Assembly: GCA_034401795.1 (NCBI GenBank)
Contig: CM067373.1
Location: 91,656,996 to 91,720,995, forward strand
Length of the DNA: 64,000 nt
From: Chaetoderma sp. LZ-2023a
Lineage: Eukaryota > Mollusca > Caudofoveata > Chaetodermatida > Chaetodermatidae
Reading direction: 5' to 3'
A program made the translations under genes and the position numbers. Shown here piece by piece: positions 1 through 56,912 of this stretch. Numbering within the stretch: the stretch's first letter is position 1; the number at the start of each line of letters is the position of its first letter. Under the pieces are notes generated by a model. It had not been told where the DNA came from, did no database searches, and saw nothing but the letters and a program-made list of their open reading frames with translations.

Positions 1-200
1 GACATATCTTTAATAAGTAAGTGATCATTTAGAGAAAGTTTTCATTACTTACTCTCATACAGTGATCCCAGTTTTTAAATACTTATCTGAATTCAGATAT
101 TTTCTTTCTTCTGCCTTCTTCATTTATGTCTTTAAAATTTCACGAATTTTGACTTGACACTGTAATGCTGGCAAAAACCCAGCCTCTGCATTGTTCTTGA

Positions 201-320
201 TGAATGTTTATTTGCAGACCAAGAGAAAACTACCTTTGAAAATTTATCACTGCAGTGCCTGACTCAATAAACGAATCCAGTCATTCTAGTTGTAAATTTT
301 CAAACCCAAGACCTTTTATA
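201..320. repeat. Palindromic MITE family A, degenerate copy
   Basis: A decayed copy of the family described at 32602-32815. The left arm has TTTGCAGACCAAGAG, the centre resembles CTGACTCAAT...CCAGTCATTC, and the right arm has TAAATTTTCAAA. Confidence 0.7.
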
Positions 321-341
321 TTCACTCAGGATATATTCCTA

Positions 342-570
342 TTAACCCGTTAGCCCTTGAATTTATTCATGAAAAACTTTCTCATAGAAAATGTCCATTT
401 GCAGACTAAGAGACTGTTTTTCACAATTTACCACTGGAATGACTGGTTTGGTTATTGAGCCAGTCATTCCTGTGGCAAATTTTCAAAAATAATCTTTTGG
501 TCTGCAAATGGACATTTGTCAAGACCACTGCAGAAGCCGGTTTTTGGCTGATATAAGTGTTAAAGGGTTT
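342..570. repeat. Palindromic MITE family A, long copy
   Basis: The core palindrome (391-516) has arms ATGTCCATTTGCAGACTAAG and GTCTGCAAATGGACAT around AATGACTGG...CCAGTCATT. The outer ends start TTAACCCGTTAG and finish GTGTTAAAGGG, so the element extends beyond the core. It lies in the intron upstream of the first visible exon. Nothing else is recognised in 1-849. Confidence 0.8.
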
Positions 571-849
571 GTCCCTATGAAATGTGATGATGTACTTGTG
601 TAATGCTGTCATATGTAATTTTTCATTGTAAACCATCTAGCTGCTGCAAGCCACCTGACAATAATTTCAATTATCAAAAGCTTGACTTGCTGATTACTTT
701 GAAAATAATTTGTTCGAAAGTTACTGCTGTATTAGTGACCAAGAACTTTCAGTCAAATTGGTTTCAAAATATTTAATATCAATAACCGTGCCGATAAGCA
801 GAATTTCAAACGGATACTGATTATATTTATAGTACCTCTTTAATTGCAG

Positions 850-46642
<45,793 letters not shown>

Positions 46643-47030
46643 TCCAGTTTTGTTAGCTACACGTATGCATATTGTGTTTGATTAGTGTCTAGCTTTAATA
46701 TTTGTCAAAGATATATCTCTGTCAGATGGGCTACCCATCAAGGATCTTTGATGGATAGATGTATCGTACAATGCATTTCCCAACAAATGTGCACACTTAG
46801 ACATATTGTGGGATTTTTTAAATATAACAATAACTATTAAAGTACATGATTTGTTAGTCAGGTCTCAATCACTATATACTCTAGTAAATTTTTGCCAAAC
46901 ATCCGCATTTGCGAGTCTTCATGCATTGGTTATATGTTAACAATTGACTTTTTTTTTATTGATAATCATGGTATAGTTCATGAACCTTTTAATCTTCGAA
47001 TTTGTTTAAGAAAATTTCAATTTTCTCATA
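46643..47030 (+). other. Presumed 3' UTR of the ABCC4-like gene
   Basis: AT-rich sequence after the stop codon with an ATTAAA at about 46838 that could direct polyadenylation. Extent is not determined. Confidence 0.4.
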
Positions 47031-47034
47031 GAAA

Positions 47035-47135
47035 ATTTTTTTAAATTGTACCACTGGAATGACTGGCTCGGTTATCGAGCCAGTCATTCCAATGGTAAAT
47101 TTTCAAAAATAGTCTTCTCTTGGTCTGCCGTTTTT
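47035..47135. repeat. MITE family A, partial
   Basis: TACCACTGGAATGACTGGCT, CGGTTATCGAGCCAGTCATT, TTCAAAAATAGTCTTCTCTT. The left arm is truncated before the GTCCATTTGC block. Confidence 0.78.
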
Positions 47136-47369
47136 GGCTGATATGAATGGTAAATGGTTAATGATATGATATTCCCTTATGGGCTTGTTAAGTCTGCTGT
47201 CATGCATGTGCATCAAGAGCCAGAAGTGTGTTGTTTGCTTTTATTTTGTCATAATTGAGTATTTATGACACCATCATTTGTTTCAGAATAACAGCATTGT
47301 TTTTATACACATGCTAAGCGGGAATGTTAGGGTATATACTATATAGTAATTGCTTTCTCCATGTGTGTG

Positions 47370-47900
47370 TCCCAATGTGCATGCATCCATCCCCGATTTT
47401 TTGTCCGGACCATATTCTCAAGAGATTTTCACATAAAGTCACCAACTTTGTGTATGAATTCATCAAAGCCTAAAGATGTGTCATGCATCAACAGTAGGTA
47501 AATGTGACCTAGTTTTAACGGTTCACTGTACATCAAAAATTATTCTTGTCCAGGCTCTAGTTTCAAGAGTGTTTTGTACACAATAACCAAAGTTTTGGTG
47601 TGGATGCATTGTATGCTAATTCTATGTTGCATATCAAAAGAAGGTCACCATGACCTACTTTTCATGGTTCACTGAACATAAAAATTGTACTTGTCCATCC
47701 TCAATTTTTTGTCTGATCCATATTTTAAAGTTTTATATGTAGTGCTCAAACTTTGTATATCGATGTATCATATCATAAGGGTAGTACCCAAACTTGGTGT
47801 ATGGATGCCTTGTAGGGCTTGTCATATTAAAAAAGTAGGCCAGTCTGACCTACTTTTCATAATTCACTGAGAATCATTGAAAAATATTGTACTGACTAGT
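47370..47900. repeat. Degenerate tandem repeat family (AAAGTCACCAACTTTG type)
   Basis: Blocks such as TTTTTGTCCGGACCATATTC, CACATAAAGTCACCAACTTT, GTGTATGAATTCATCAAAGC and GGTTCACTGTACATC recur at about 120-150 bp, and again at 56380-56780 (GTTTACTGAACATC, AAGCCACCAAACTTTGTCTA). Non-coding. Confidence 0.65.
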
Positions 47901-48589
47901 TTTATGAAGTTTCTGGATACATTAACCCGTCTTGATGCCTTGGAGCTGACTACCTGTAGTATCAATTCATGGTTCACCAATTTCAAGATTAATTGCATTT
48001 GTAGATGCACTACATCACTGAAACTCTAGTTCATTTAACAATTACGGTAAATCCGGAAGTACGTCATCACTTAACAAGCCTATAAGCTTTTAGTCAGTTA
48101 TCAAAAAGATTTTAAATGTAATTGCCCAAATTGATGCGAAGCTGCATTGTTTACATTAAATCATTACATTAACGGCACATATTCACACCAGAATGCCTCG
48201 AAATAAATTTGTTAAAATTGTGTACTTTTATATCGGTAAGTTATGTGCCTAGATGGAGTGAACCGAAATAAATCTTAACATATGAAGATTTCTTTATGTA
48301 TAAATTAATATAATTTGTTTAAGTTGTGAAATTGAATTAAAGACACGTGCTCCTATTTCAACTTCACAATTAAAAAAATGATATTGATTTGTACGGAATG
48401 TTACGAGTCATTTCGCTTCATTTCATGAGATATACAATTTAAGCCTCTAAATGTATAGAATTTAAATAATTTTATTTTAGAGCATTCTAGTGTGAATATG
48501 CACCTTTAATATATTCTATTCTTTTTGCGATATTGCTCAAATTCTGATTTTACAAGTGTAAAAAACAATCCACCGATTTTTGTCCACCC

Positions 48590-49390
48590 ATCCGTCTATG
48601 CCCATCTGTCACAATTTATTCAACAGATATTCAACTGACAATCGGTACCACGCTCCTTTATAAGGAGTTACTTAGCAAGTTCTAGTTTCAGACATTTGTA
48701 TCATTTTTTTATGAAGTTACACCCCTTTTGTATTATGAAATCAAAAAATATCAGTTTTCCGCACTTTTTTCACACTCTTTCAAGGTATTCAACTGGAAAT
48801 CGGTACATTGCTTTATTATATGGACGTACAATGCAAGTTTGGGTTTCAGACATTTTTATAATTTTTAATGGAGTTACTCCCCCTTTCAACCTAAATAAAA
48901 TACGAAAAATATCCGTCTTCCGTACCGTTTCAAGATATTCCAGTGAAAATTGGTGCATGCTTTATTATATTGAGGTACAAGACAAATTCGAGTTTCAGAC
49001 ATTTTTGTCCATTTTAAAAAAAATAGTTTTAAAAAAAGTTTCCCCCTTTTTAGACTTACGAAATATGAAAAATATCAGTTTTTCACACATTTTTGCACTT
49101 CTTCAAGATATTAACCTGAAAATTGCTTTATTAGTCCCCTACCAGTTACTTCTCCATCTATCCATCCATCTGTCTGTCTGTCACAGTTGGTTTTCTGCAC
49201 TTTTTAAAGCACTCCTTCACGATAGTCAACTGAAACTTGGTGCATTACTTTATTATAATGAGAAACGAGTGACTTCAAGTTTCAGATAGCGTTGTCAATT
49301 TTTTATAGCATTATACCCTCTTTCTACTTAATAAATATGAAAATTATCATCTTTCCAAACTTTTTTCATTGTTATTCAACGATCATCATG
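48590..49390. repeat. Degenerate tandem repeat family (CAAGATATTCAACTG type)
   Basis: Units of roughly 130-150 bp carry TTCAAGGTATTCAACTGGAA, AATCGGTACATTGCTTTATT, GAGTTTCAGACATTTTTGTC and AAAAATATCAGTTTTTCACA in order, about five times. An open frame of 197 codons (48696-49289) runs through and is repeat-derived. Confidence 0.75.
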
Positions 49391-49470
49391 TTCAACTTTT
49401 TTAATCCCCTACCGGTAAAACTGGGGCGCTTGAGCCTTTTGTTGTCAATCGCAGAAAATTTATATCAGTT

Positions 49471-49626
49471 GGGTCCCGTTTTGATGACTGACCACGTCAG
49501 TGGTTCCACGAACCTGGTTTGTGCATGGTAGCCTGCCATATATAAGATAGAGGATGGGTACGGGGCACCAGGCATGAACCGGGTTCGTAAAATTCACTGA
49601 CACGGTCAGTCGCCAAAACGGGTCCC
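49471..49626. repeat. 58-bp-arm inverted repeat (separate MITE-like family)
   Basis: Left arm 49471-49528 (GGGTCCCGTTTTGATGACTG ... GTTTGTGCATGG) and right arm 49568-49626 (CCAGGCATGAACCGGGTTCG ... GCCAAAACGGGTCCC) are imperfect reverse complements around a 39-bp spacer. It is unrelated to families A and B. Confidence 0.85.
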
Positions 49627-49947
49627 AAGTAGTGGACATCTACTACAAAGCAATACGTACAAAATACTTAACTTTAAAATATCCTAGAAATCAATTTTCA
49701 ATCTATGAACAAGAATTGTCTTAAATCATGTACAATTCATATGTTCAATATTTTGCAGAAAACCCATCATAAAAACTCATTATTATTTTCTTTTAAATAA
49801 TTCACATTAGCTAAATATTTCTGTGACCATGAGAGCTCTCCATTTGGCAAATGTTGCCCATATGTGATTAATTGATTTTTGTTGAGACGCTTTTATTTTG
49901 AATCTGTTGCTAATATGTATTTCATGTATTTACATAAGAACAATATG

Positions 49948-50018
49948 TTGTTGTTGTTGTTGATAATGATGTTGTTGTTGATAATAATGTTGTTGTTGTT
50001 GTTGATGATGATGTTTCA
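49948..50018. repeat. (TTG)n/(GAT)n microsatellite
   Basis: GTTGTTGTTGTTGTTGATAA and GTTGTTGTTGTTGATGATGA runs. Confidence 0.85.
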
Positions 50019-50334
50019 TGTATATGCCACTCTTCATGAGTATAAAAACTTAATTTTAATTGATTTTATTATTGATACAATCTTAAATACTGTTAATATG
50101 GAATAGGATTCCATGTATATGTGATCTACTGGATATATTATTAATAATATTTTTATTATTATGTTTATAAGCCTTTAACCTGGATATGCTAAGAGGAATA
50201 GTGCTAGATTGCAGGCATTGAAGAATCAATTTTTTCTTTTAATTTCACAGATATGGCTAGCTCTTTAAGTTAGTGGAGTATTTAAAAAAGACATTTTCCG
50301 TTCACATAACTGGATAATTTTAAATCACAATGAA

Positions 50335-50600
50335 GGAATCCAGTTTTAGCTACGCGCCGCCAATCTCTAACTGGTCTCCACCCATGCTTTGCCCGTGTTG
50401 TGTTCGATCAATCGATCCCAGCACTCCCTGAATATCAATTTCCATAAAACTATGCAGGTAAGCTGTTGAATACTTTGAACCTAATTTACCTGGTTGCTGT
50501 TGGTGTCATTCATTAGGTGATTGATTATGAAGTCAGCCTACATGTGACGTTGATTATGATGTCATATGATTGATTGATAAACAGGATTCATCAATTGTGA
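50335..50600. repeat. MITE family B, left part
   Basis: TAGCTACGCGCCGCCAATCT, TCTCCACCCATGCTTTGCCC, TCGATCCCAGCACTCCCTGA, CAGGTAAGCTGTTGAATACT, then TGATTATGATGTCATATGAT. The right palindrome arm is missing. Confidence 0.7.
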
Positions 50601-51479
50601 GGAATATTATTTTTATTCACAAATCCTTGAAATCCCTTTAACCATAGAGTCTCAAGTTCAGGATATCTGTACAGGAATGCATTTGAATATTTTGAAACTA
50701 ATTTAACCTGAACCAGTTGCTGACATAGGCAAAATATTCAATAGAATATTACATCATAAAGAATTTGTTGTTTCTGGTATGTGAGGGTTAGATTGTAAAA
50801 TTTCGCATTATCACTTTAACCATCGAATATATTCATGAAAATTCCAATTTTCAACCAACAGATCGATCATGATTTCAGAGATCGATTTTGGTTGTTTATA
50901 AATTGACTTTATTAATATATTTTAACTGGTCAAGCTAGAAAACGAATGCTTTTTTAGAAAAGAATTTAAATTTAATTGTTACAACTATATAGTATTACTC
51001 CTTAGTCTAAGACATTAATTCCAGTCAAATTCGTTTCAAAATATTCAACAGATTACTTCTTAAATTATTAAGAATCTGTCATACAATGTACCTGCGACTT
51101 GGTTGTGAAAGGAGTAATTATCCTTGGGTAAAAAAATGAGAAAATGTTTTGATCGATCATTAATTGATCATCGGTTAGTATATAAAAGCAATCATTGATC
51201 ACAAAAATAGTACCAATTCCCAACACTAGTAGGTGAAGCATGGAAATTGTGTCACACTAAGGTTACAACTGACTTACTTTTATTACGCAGCATACCTTAA
51301 GCCTACAATGTATACATACACCGAGTTTGATTATTATATATGAAAAAATCTGAAACAACAGAATAAGCGTTTGTTATGGCTAACCAGCTAACTAACCAAC
51401 TAAGGGACAGGGGGGTTTATTGAGGTGTTGCCCACAGCTAAATACATATTTCATGTGGATCATTAACAATTTTGGCTTT

Positions 51480-51830
51480 GGTTAATGTCATAATTGAAAT
51501 ATGTCACTTGTTAGCTGACGTCACAATCAAATTACGCTGGTCCGGCGTGAAAGGGACAAAGCTATGACAGGAACAGTTTGAAGTGTATGTGTTTTGCGAA
51601 TTTACAATTTAATAAACAGTCTTTTGGATATTTTGAAAATGGCAGCAAGAGCTCCCTGTCAAATTAGTTTCAAAATATACAACAATGTACCAGCATAAAT
51701 ACCTGAAAATAGAGATTCTGGGAATTCAGAGATTAAAATGTTTAAATCGATTGAAATACATGTACAAGGTGGGCGGAACATAGCTATAATTAGGCGTGGC
51801 ATAGCTAGAAATGGATCCCCTATTTGTAGC
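51480..51830. repeat. MITE family B, reverse orientation
   Basis: GTTAGCTGACGTCACAATCA, GAATTTACAATTTAATAAAC, GTCAAATTAGTTTCAAAATA, and the shared AAGGTGGGCGGAACATAGCT landmark. Confidence 0.68.
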
Positions 51831-51994
51831 TGAAGATAAGGATATTTCTATACATCTGCCTATCTTTAGAATAATGCCAATTTTGTAAACAGTCGGCGCC
51901 ATTTCATATCAAAACATGAGTCATCATTAAATATCGCGGTGATTCTAAATAAATCCTGTAAATTTGCTGTGTTGATTTAATCAGCATTTGGTTC

Positions 51995-52210
51995 TTAACC
52001 CTAAACCTTAGAATTTATTTGAAGAAAATGTCCATTTGCAGACGAAGAGAAGACTATTTTGAAAATTTACCACTCGAATGACTGGCTCGGTTATCCAGCC
52101 AGTCATTCCAGTGGTATATTTTCAAAAATAGTCCTCTTGTTCTGCAAATGGACATTTCTCAAGACCAGTGCAGAAACTATTTTTGGCTGATATGTGTGTT
52201 AAAAGGTTAA
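51995..52210. repeat. MITE family A with TTAA at both ends
   Basis: The core 52028-52156 (ATGTCCATTTGCAGACGAAG ... TTCTGCAAATGGACAT) has outer ends TTAACCCTAAACCTTAGAAT and GTTAAAAGGTTAA, so both ends finish in TTAA. Confidence 0.82.
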
Positions 52211-52837
52211 GTATGCCGCCTGATGATGTTTTTCTGTCTTGACCACTGAGTGACCACTTTTTCTGTGACAGATTTTAATGTCAGGTGGGAAAGGTTTTTT
52301 ATGATGTAAAATTCTGTCATCGCTTGTTGATGCATTAAACGATTCATATTTCCCAGAGTTCAAACTAAAGGTGTCTTATTAGCTACATATTATGAGGTGT
52401 ATTCACTCTGATTTTGGCTCAAAGTATTTTTTCTCTAATCATATCAATTAGTAGATGAGCAAAGTGATATATCGCAGGTATATTCATCACCGGTCATTCA
52501 CAACCAAATTAGGTCAGGGAAATCCTCCTTGTTGACATGCTTAATGACTGTAATGGCTTCCAGTTAAATTAATTTCAATTTACCTTTCTTATATGCTGTA
52601 GCAATTGTTTTATTTTTAGTGTTGTTTTGAAATAGTTCTGCTGATTATACATATTTATCAACTAATTTATATATGAATAGTTAAATCTCCAGCTATTGTA
52701 AATTTAATCATGTTTTAATTTGTATGTACTTATGTAAGCTGTCATTTTCCATTATGTAAAAGTTTGTTATGTTTGACCAGTACTGCCGTCTTTACCCCTT
52801 CAATGGTCAAGTCAGCCTCTGCAGCGGTGTGTAGAAA

Positions 52838-52972
52838 CGTCCATTTGCAGACCAACAGAAGACTAATTTTACAAGTTTACCACTCGAATGACTGGTTCAA
52901 GTATCAAGGTAGTCAGTCATTCCGGTGGTAATATTAAAAAAAAAATTTCCTTAGCCTTCAAGGGGACATTTT
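52838..52972. repeat. Palindromic MITE family A
   Basis: CGTCCATTTGCAGACCAACA on the left; ACTCGAATGACTGGTTCAAG and CAGTCATTCCGGTGGTAATA at the centre; CCTTCAAGGGGACATTTTTT on the right. Confidence 0.74.
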
Positions 52973-53034
52973 TTATGAGAAAATATGAATTTTCTTAACC
53001 AAATGTGACCATTAAAGGATAATAGGCCACTATC

Positions 53035-53420
53035 CAATGGACCTTTCCATTTTTAGCTATGCCCCGCCCATCACTAGCTAAGCTCCACCAACACCTCGCC
53101 GTGTTGAGATTGATCGATCCCGAAATGACCTAGCTATCAATTTCCTGAAAACTATACAGGGAAACTGTTGAATATTTTGAAACTAATTTGACTGGGTGCT
53201 GTTGCTGCCTATGGCAGCAACAGCGCCCAGTCAAATTAGTTTCAAAATATTCAACAGAATATTTAGTAAATAGTAAAAGCAAACAATTTGTACAACAACG
53301 CATAGACCGTCTTCAAATATGCGTTCGTGACGTACTTATCGACATCATTCATGACGTCATTCATTATGATGTCATTCTACACATCGCGCAGTTCATTATG
53401 ATGTCATATGATGGGTGGGT
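53035..53420. repeat. MITE family B, best full copy
   Basis: In order: TTTAGCTATGCCCCGCCCAT, AGCTAAGCTCCACCAACACC, GATTGATCGATCCC, the near-perfect palindrome 53165-53257 (CTGTTGAATATTTTGAAACT ... AGTTTCAAAATATTCAACAG, centre GTTGCTGCCTATGGCAGCAA), ACAATTTGTACAAC, TTCATGACGTCATTCATTAT and CTACACATCGCGCAGTTCAT. This defines the family. Confidence 0.88.
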
Positions 53421-53559
53421 ACTCTGGAAAGTGAATTGCGGTGACACATTCCGCTGTTTAAATGTTATTTCTCTTCCGACACCAGGTTTCTTTACATTGA
53501 ATATGTACGACATCAACATCATTTCACAATAAGCATTATATTCATAATGCCATAGACAG

Positions 53560-53740
53560 CAACAGCTCCCAGTCAAATTAGTTTCAAAATGTTCAACGGA
53601 ATGGTTTATGAAATAGTAAATTTGTCAAAGACATGTGATTGGTACAGATTCGTGACATTTGAGTGTCCGACGTCAGCTAACTTATGACATATTTGATTAT
53701 ACTGTCGGATGTTTGAGTGACAGATGAGATCCTGTAACAC
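53560..53740. repeat. MITE family B, right half
   Basis: GACAGCAACAGCTCCCAGTC, TTTCAAAATGTTCAACGGAA, GTCCGACGTCAGC, then a poly-C run at 53739-53752. Confidence 0.7.
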
Positions 53741-54059
53741 CCCCCCCCCCCCATTCTGTTCTCATCATGGTTTAGGTTACTGGACAATATGGATGTCGTT
53801 CAGTTGGCACATCTTGCCTTGTGACATCGCATTGACCAGCATGCTTACAAGCCAAGTTGTCAGTATAAATACGCATTCCATGAATGTGAGTTGGGTTGAA
53901 TCTGAAGAAAGTTGTTGTTGAATTTATAGTAAACCGTATTATTGGTGATAAATGAGCCAGTAGTTCCTCTTGTAAATTTTCAAAAACAGTTTTTCCTGCA
54001 AAAGGAATAATAAGCAAAATGTTTGATTTTGTTCTGACCAGTCTTGCCCATTCACCCTT

Positions 54060-54145
54060 TCACTAACAAATCCCTGAAAAGTAAATTCTCTACGATATAA
54101 AATTTATTCTGTTGAATATTTTGAAATAAATTGACTGGAAACAAT
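54060..54145. repeat. MITE family B flank joined to its left arm
   Basis: CTAACAAATCCCTGAAAAGT then CTACGATATAAAATTTATTC and TGTTGAATATTTTGAAATAA. This is the uninterrupted version of the site split by the outer DIRS (15603-15650 and 27177-27253). Confidence 0.75.
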
Positions 54146-54334
54146 GAAGAGGGATGAATGGGTCTTTTGTTGGTACTCGCAATTAGTATAAGTCGATTTG
54201 TCGGTCTGTTAAATTGTTCACATTTCTGACAAAGCTGTCTACTGTGTAATTATTGTGTGTTGTGCTTGTTTGTTAAGATTCCACATGTGTGTGTCTGTGT
54301 GCGTGCACCATGTGTGTGTGCGTGCACGCATACG

Positions 54335-54339
54335 TACGC

Positions 54340-54402
<63 letters not shown>
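54335..54402. repeat. (GT)n microsatellite
   Basis: About 30 GT units ending at GTTTTAAACA. Antisense translation gives a poly-His/Thr artefact. Confidence 0.95.
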
Positions 54403-54405
<3 letters not shown>

Positions 54406-54710
54406 AAACAATCCATAGCTGACTCTTTATACATCATAGGATTTATCCCATTATGACACATGTGATAATTTAATGTATTCACAATAATAATAATAATAAT
54501 AATAAGCAGTTTACAAATTAATGTACAGATTTAAATGATTGTAATAACGACTTAATCTTAAATACTATTATAGAAGCCTATATATAAATGATCTCAAATG
54601 TGGTCAAACTTGAGTAAATATGATTACATCTGTGCTTTAGCTTCCATGCCAGTTTACTATAACAGAAATACAATTGTGTGTCTTTTGACTACAAGTCCCA
54701 AAGGTATAGG

Positions 54711-54719
<9 letters not shown>

Positions 54720-54742
<23 letters not shown>

Positions 54743-54745
54743 AAT
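54720..54745. repeat. (TA)n microsatellite
   Basis: ATATATATATATATATATAT tract. Confidence 0.9.
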
Positions 54746-54779
54746 GCATTGAAAATTGTAGTACATGATGTCAGGTTAA

Positions 54780-54925
54780 TGGGGAATCCCGTTTTAGCTA
54801 TGCCCCGCCCATCTCTAGCTAAGCTCCACCCATGCTTTGTTCATGTTAGGATCGATCGATCCCTGAGCTCCCTGACTTTCAATTACCAGTAAACTATACC
54901 GGTAAGCTGTTGAATATTTTGTCCA
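54780..54925. repeat. MITE family B, left part
   Basis: GTTTTAGCTATGCCCCGCCC, AGCTAAGCTCCACCCATGCT, GATCGATCGATCCCTGAGCT, and GGTAAGCTGTTGAATATTTT, then a switch into a MITE-A copy. Confidence 0.78.
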
Positions 54926-54939
54926 AGAAAAATTCAATT

Positions 54940-55075
54940 TTCTCAAAGAAAATGTTCAGTTGCATGGTAAAAGATAATTTTGGAAAATATACCACTGGAA
55001 TGATGGCTCAGTTATCGAGCCAGTGATTCTAGTGGTAAATCTTTAAAGATAGTCTTCTCGTGATTGCTATTTCTC
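54940..55075. repeat. MITE family A, diverged
   Basis: ATACCACTGGAATGATGGCT, CAGTTATCGAGCCAGTGATT and TAAAGATAGTCTTCTCGTGA. Confidence 0.7.
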
Positions 55076-55137
55076 AATACCACTTCAGAAGCTGTTTTTG
55101 GCAGATTTGGATGTTAAAGAGTTAAAATTATTGAATT

Positions 55138-55362
55138 CAGAATTTGTTTTTCAAGACCAAGATTGGTTAATATATGTCAAGAAAATGAGTGTGAAAATTT
55201 ACCACTGGAATCGCTGGCTCGCTTATCCAGTCAATCATTTCAGTGGTATTAATGTGATATGGTGGACAACCAGGGCAAGCAATGATAGACGACTCAAAGA
55301 GATGGATTGGGTGACAAGATGACCATAGCTTTAATGTTAATAGGCCTGTTCAATATACAATA
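55138..55362 (+). repeat. 225-bp direct repeat, copy 1
   Basis: CAGAATTTGTTTTTCAAGAC ... CCTGTTCAATATACAATA. Identical by eye to 55615-55839. It includes half a MITE-A-like palindrome (TTTACCACTGGAATCGCTGG). Confidence 0.93.
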
Positions 55363-55614
55363 ATACCGAGCCAATAGGTATATTTGTGACATCTAAAACT
55401 AATAGGTGACGTTTTCCTGTATGGTTGCCTTGAAAATGAGAAATGGGCGATTCATCGGTGGAAGGGTTAAGCACATGTATTCATCTATGGTGTTCATGTC
55501 AGTAATGTAGTGAGGGTGTCTAGCACGCACGCGGGCGGGGGTGTGGAGGGTGGGGGTGTGTGTGTGTAAAACATCTTTTTGGGTGCCCTCACCCCTGCCC
55601 CACCACTCCCCCTC

Positions 55615-55839
55615 CAGAATTTGTTTTTCAAGACCAAGATTGGTTAATATATGTCAAGAAAATGAGTGTGAAAATTTACCACTGGAATCGCTGGCTCGCT
55701 TATCCAGTCAATCATTTCAGTGGTATTAATGTGATATGGTGGACAACCAGGGCAAGCAATGATAGACGACTCAAAGAGATGGATTGGGTGACAAGATGAC
55801 CATAGCTTTAATGTTAATAGGCCTGTTCAATATACAATA
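55615..55839 (+). repeat. 225-bp direct repeat, copy 2
   Basis: The second copy, offset 477 bp. It is preceded by a GT-rich and CCCCACC-rich segment (55525-55614) absent before copy 1. Confidence 0.93.
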
Positions 55840-56299
55840 TGTCAATATTGGCACCTAAGAGCAAAACCGGCTCCAATAGCCTTTTGACGCCACCTCACCC
55901 ATACCCAAACACTACACTGTTCAAAGGCATCGCCCAGGGCAACTGTTCCCCCCTTACCCCCCTCCCCCATCACTATGTATGATTACTGTATTCTGCGGCT
56001 GTAGTAGTAGAAACATCCTACAGCTGCAATCAGTCCATCACGATGCTACTTGTTCATGTAAATAATGGATATGAGTTGTGTTAATCCTTTCAATACTAAG
56101 AACAGATGCGAGATATTATTTACGATGTAGAAAATATCTGAACTATAGCGACCATCCACCGAAACATTGACTCAATGAAAAAGCAGCAGCGTTATCCCCC
56201 TTGGACCGATTGGGGAAAGATTTTACTTTTGTGGTACGCTTCATCACATTTAGACCTGAGTTCTATCTTGGTGGGTGGTGTATACCTTTGACCATAAGC

Positions 56300-56800
56300 T
56301 ACACCCCCCCCCCCCCTCCCATATAAGAACATGGTTAATCTGACATAGTTTATGGATGAAATAGGCGAAAGATCAATTTTCCCATTGAAATCAATAGTAA
56401 ATTATTCGGGCAACATATCCTGTCACCTTTCATATCCAAACTCGTTGTAAGGATGCATTGTGGGCTAAATGTATCTCTGCTATTAAAAGTAAGTCAGTGT
56501 GACCGACTGTTCACGGTTTACTGAACATCTTGAAAATGCATTGTCGACTAATGGTGTGTCGTATGCTAAAAGTAGGTCAATGTTTGACTGAACATCATAG
56601 ACAATTTTTATCCAGCCCATCATTTCAAAACTTCCCATAAAGCCACCAAACTTTGTCTATGGATCCATCATTCAAAGCCTAAAGGTGTGTCCTGTTTCAA
56701 AATTAGATCAGCATGGCAGTTTCATGGTCCACTGAACATTGTAGAAATTCTTGTCATGGCTCTAGTTTGAAGAATGTCCCTGCGGAGTATGCCTTCAGGG
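56300..56800. repeat. Degenerate tandem repeat, same family as 47.4 kb
   Basis: AACTCGTTGTAAGGATGCAT, AAAGTAAGTCAGTGTGACCG, CACGGTTTACTGAACATC and CATAAAGCCACCAAACTTTG. A poly-C run lies at about 56306-56316. Confidence 0.6.
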
Positions 56801-56824
56801 AGCATACATCAGTTTACTGATATG

Positions 56825-56912
56825 CCTTGTTTAAAATTTACCACACTGTAATCACTGGCTTGGCTATCGAGCCATTCATTGCAGTGGTAAATTTTCTAAA
56901 ATATTTTTACTT
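56825..56912. repeat. MITE family A, centre only
   Basis: TAAAATTTACCACACTGTAA, TCACTGGCTTGGCTATCGAG, GCAGTGGTAAATTTTCTAAA. Confidence 0.68.

Noticed and set aside
421-636. 71-codon open frame on the minus strand
   Set aside because: It runs through a MITE-A palindrome and has the same residues (FLKIYHWNDWL type) as frames in other copies such as 32563-32796 and 32588-32779.
48696-49289. 197-codon open frame
   Set aside because: It spans degenerate tandem units of AT-rich repeat; its Phe/Ile/Ser-rich periodic translation reflects the repeat, not a protein family.
54273-54482. Poly-Thr/His frame on the minus strand
   Set aside because: Translation of the (GT)n microsatellite.
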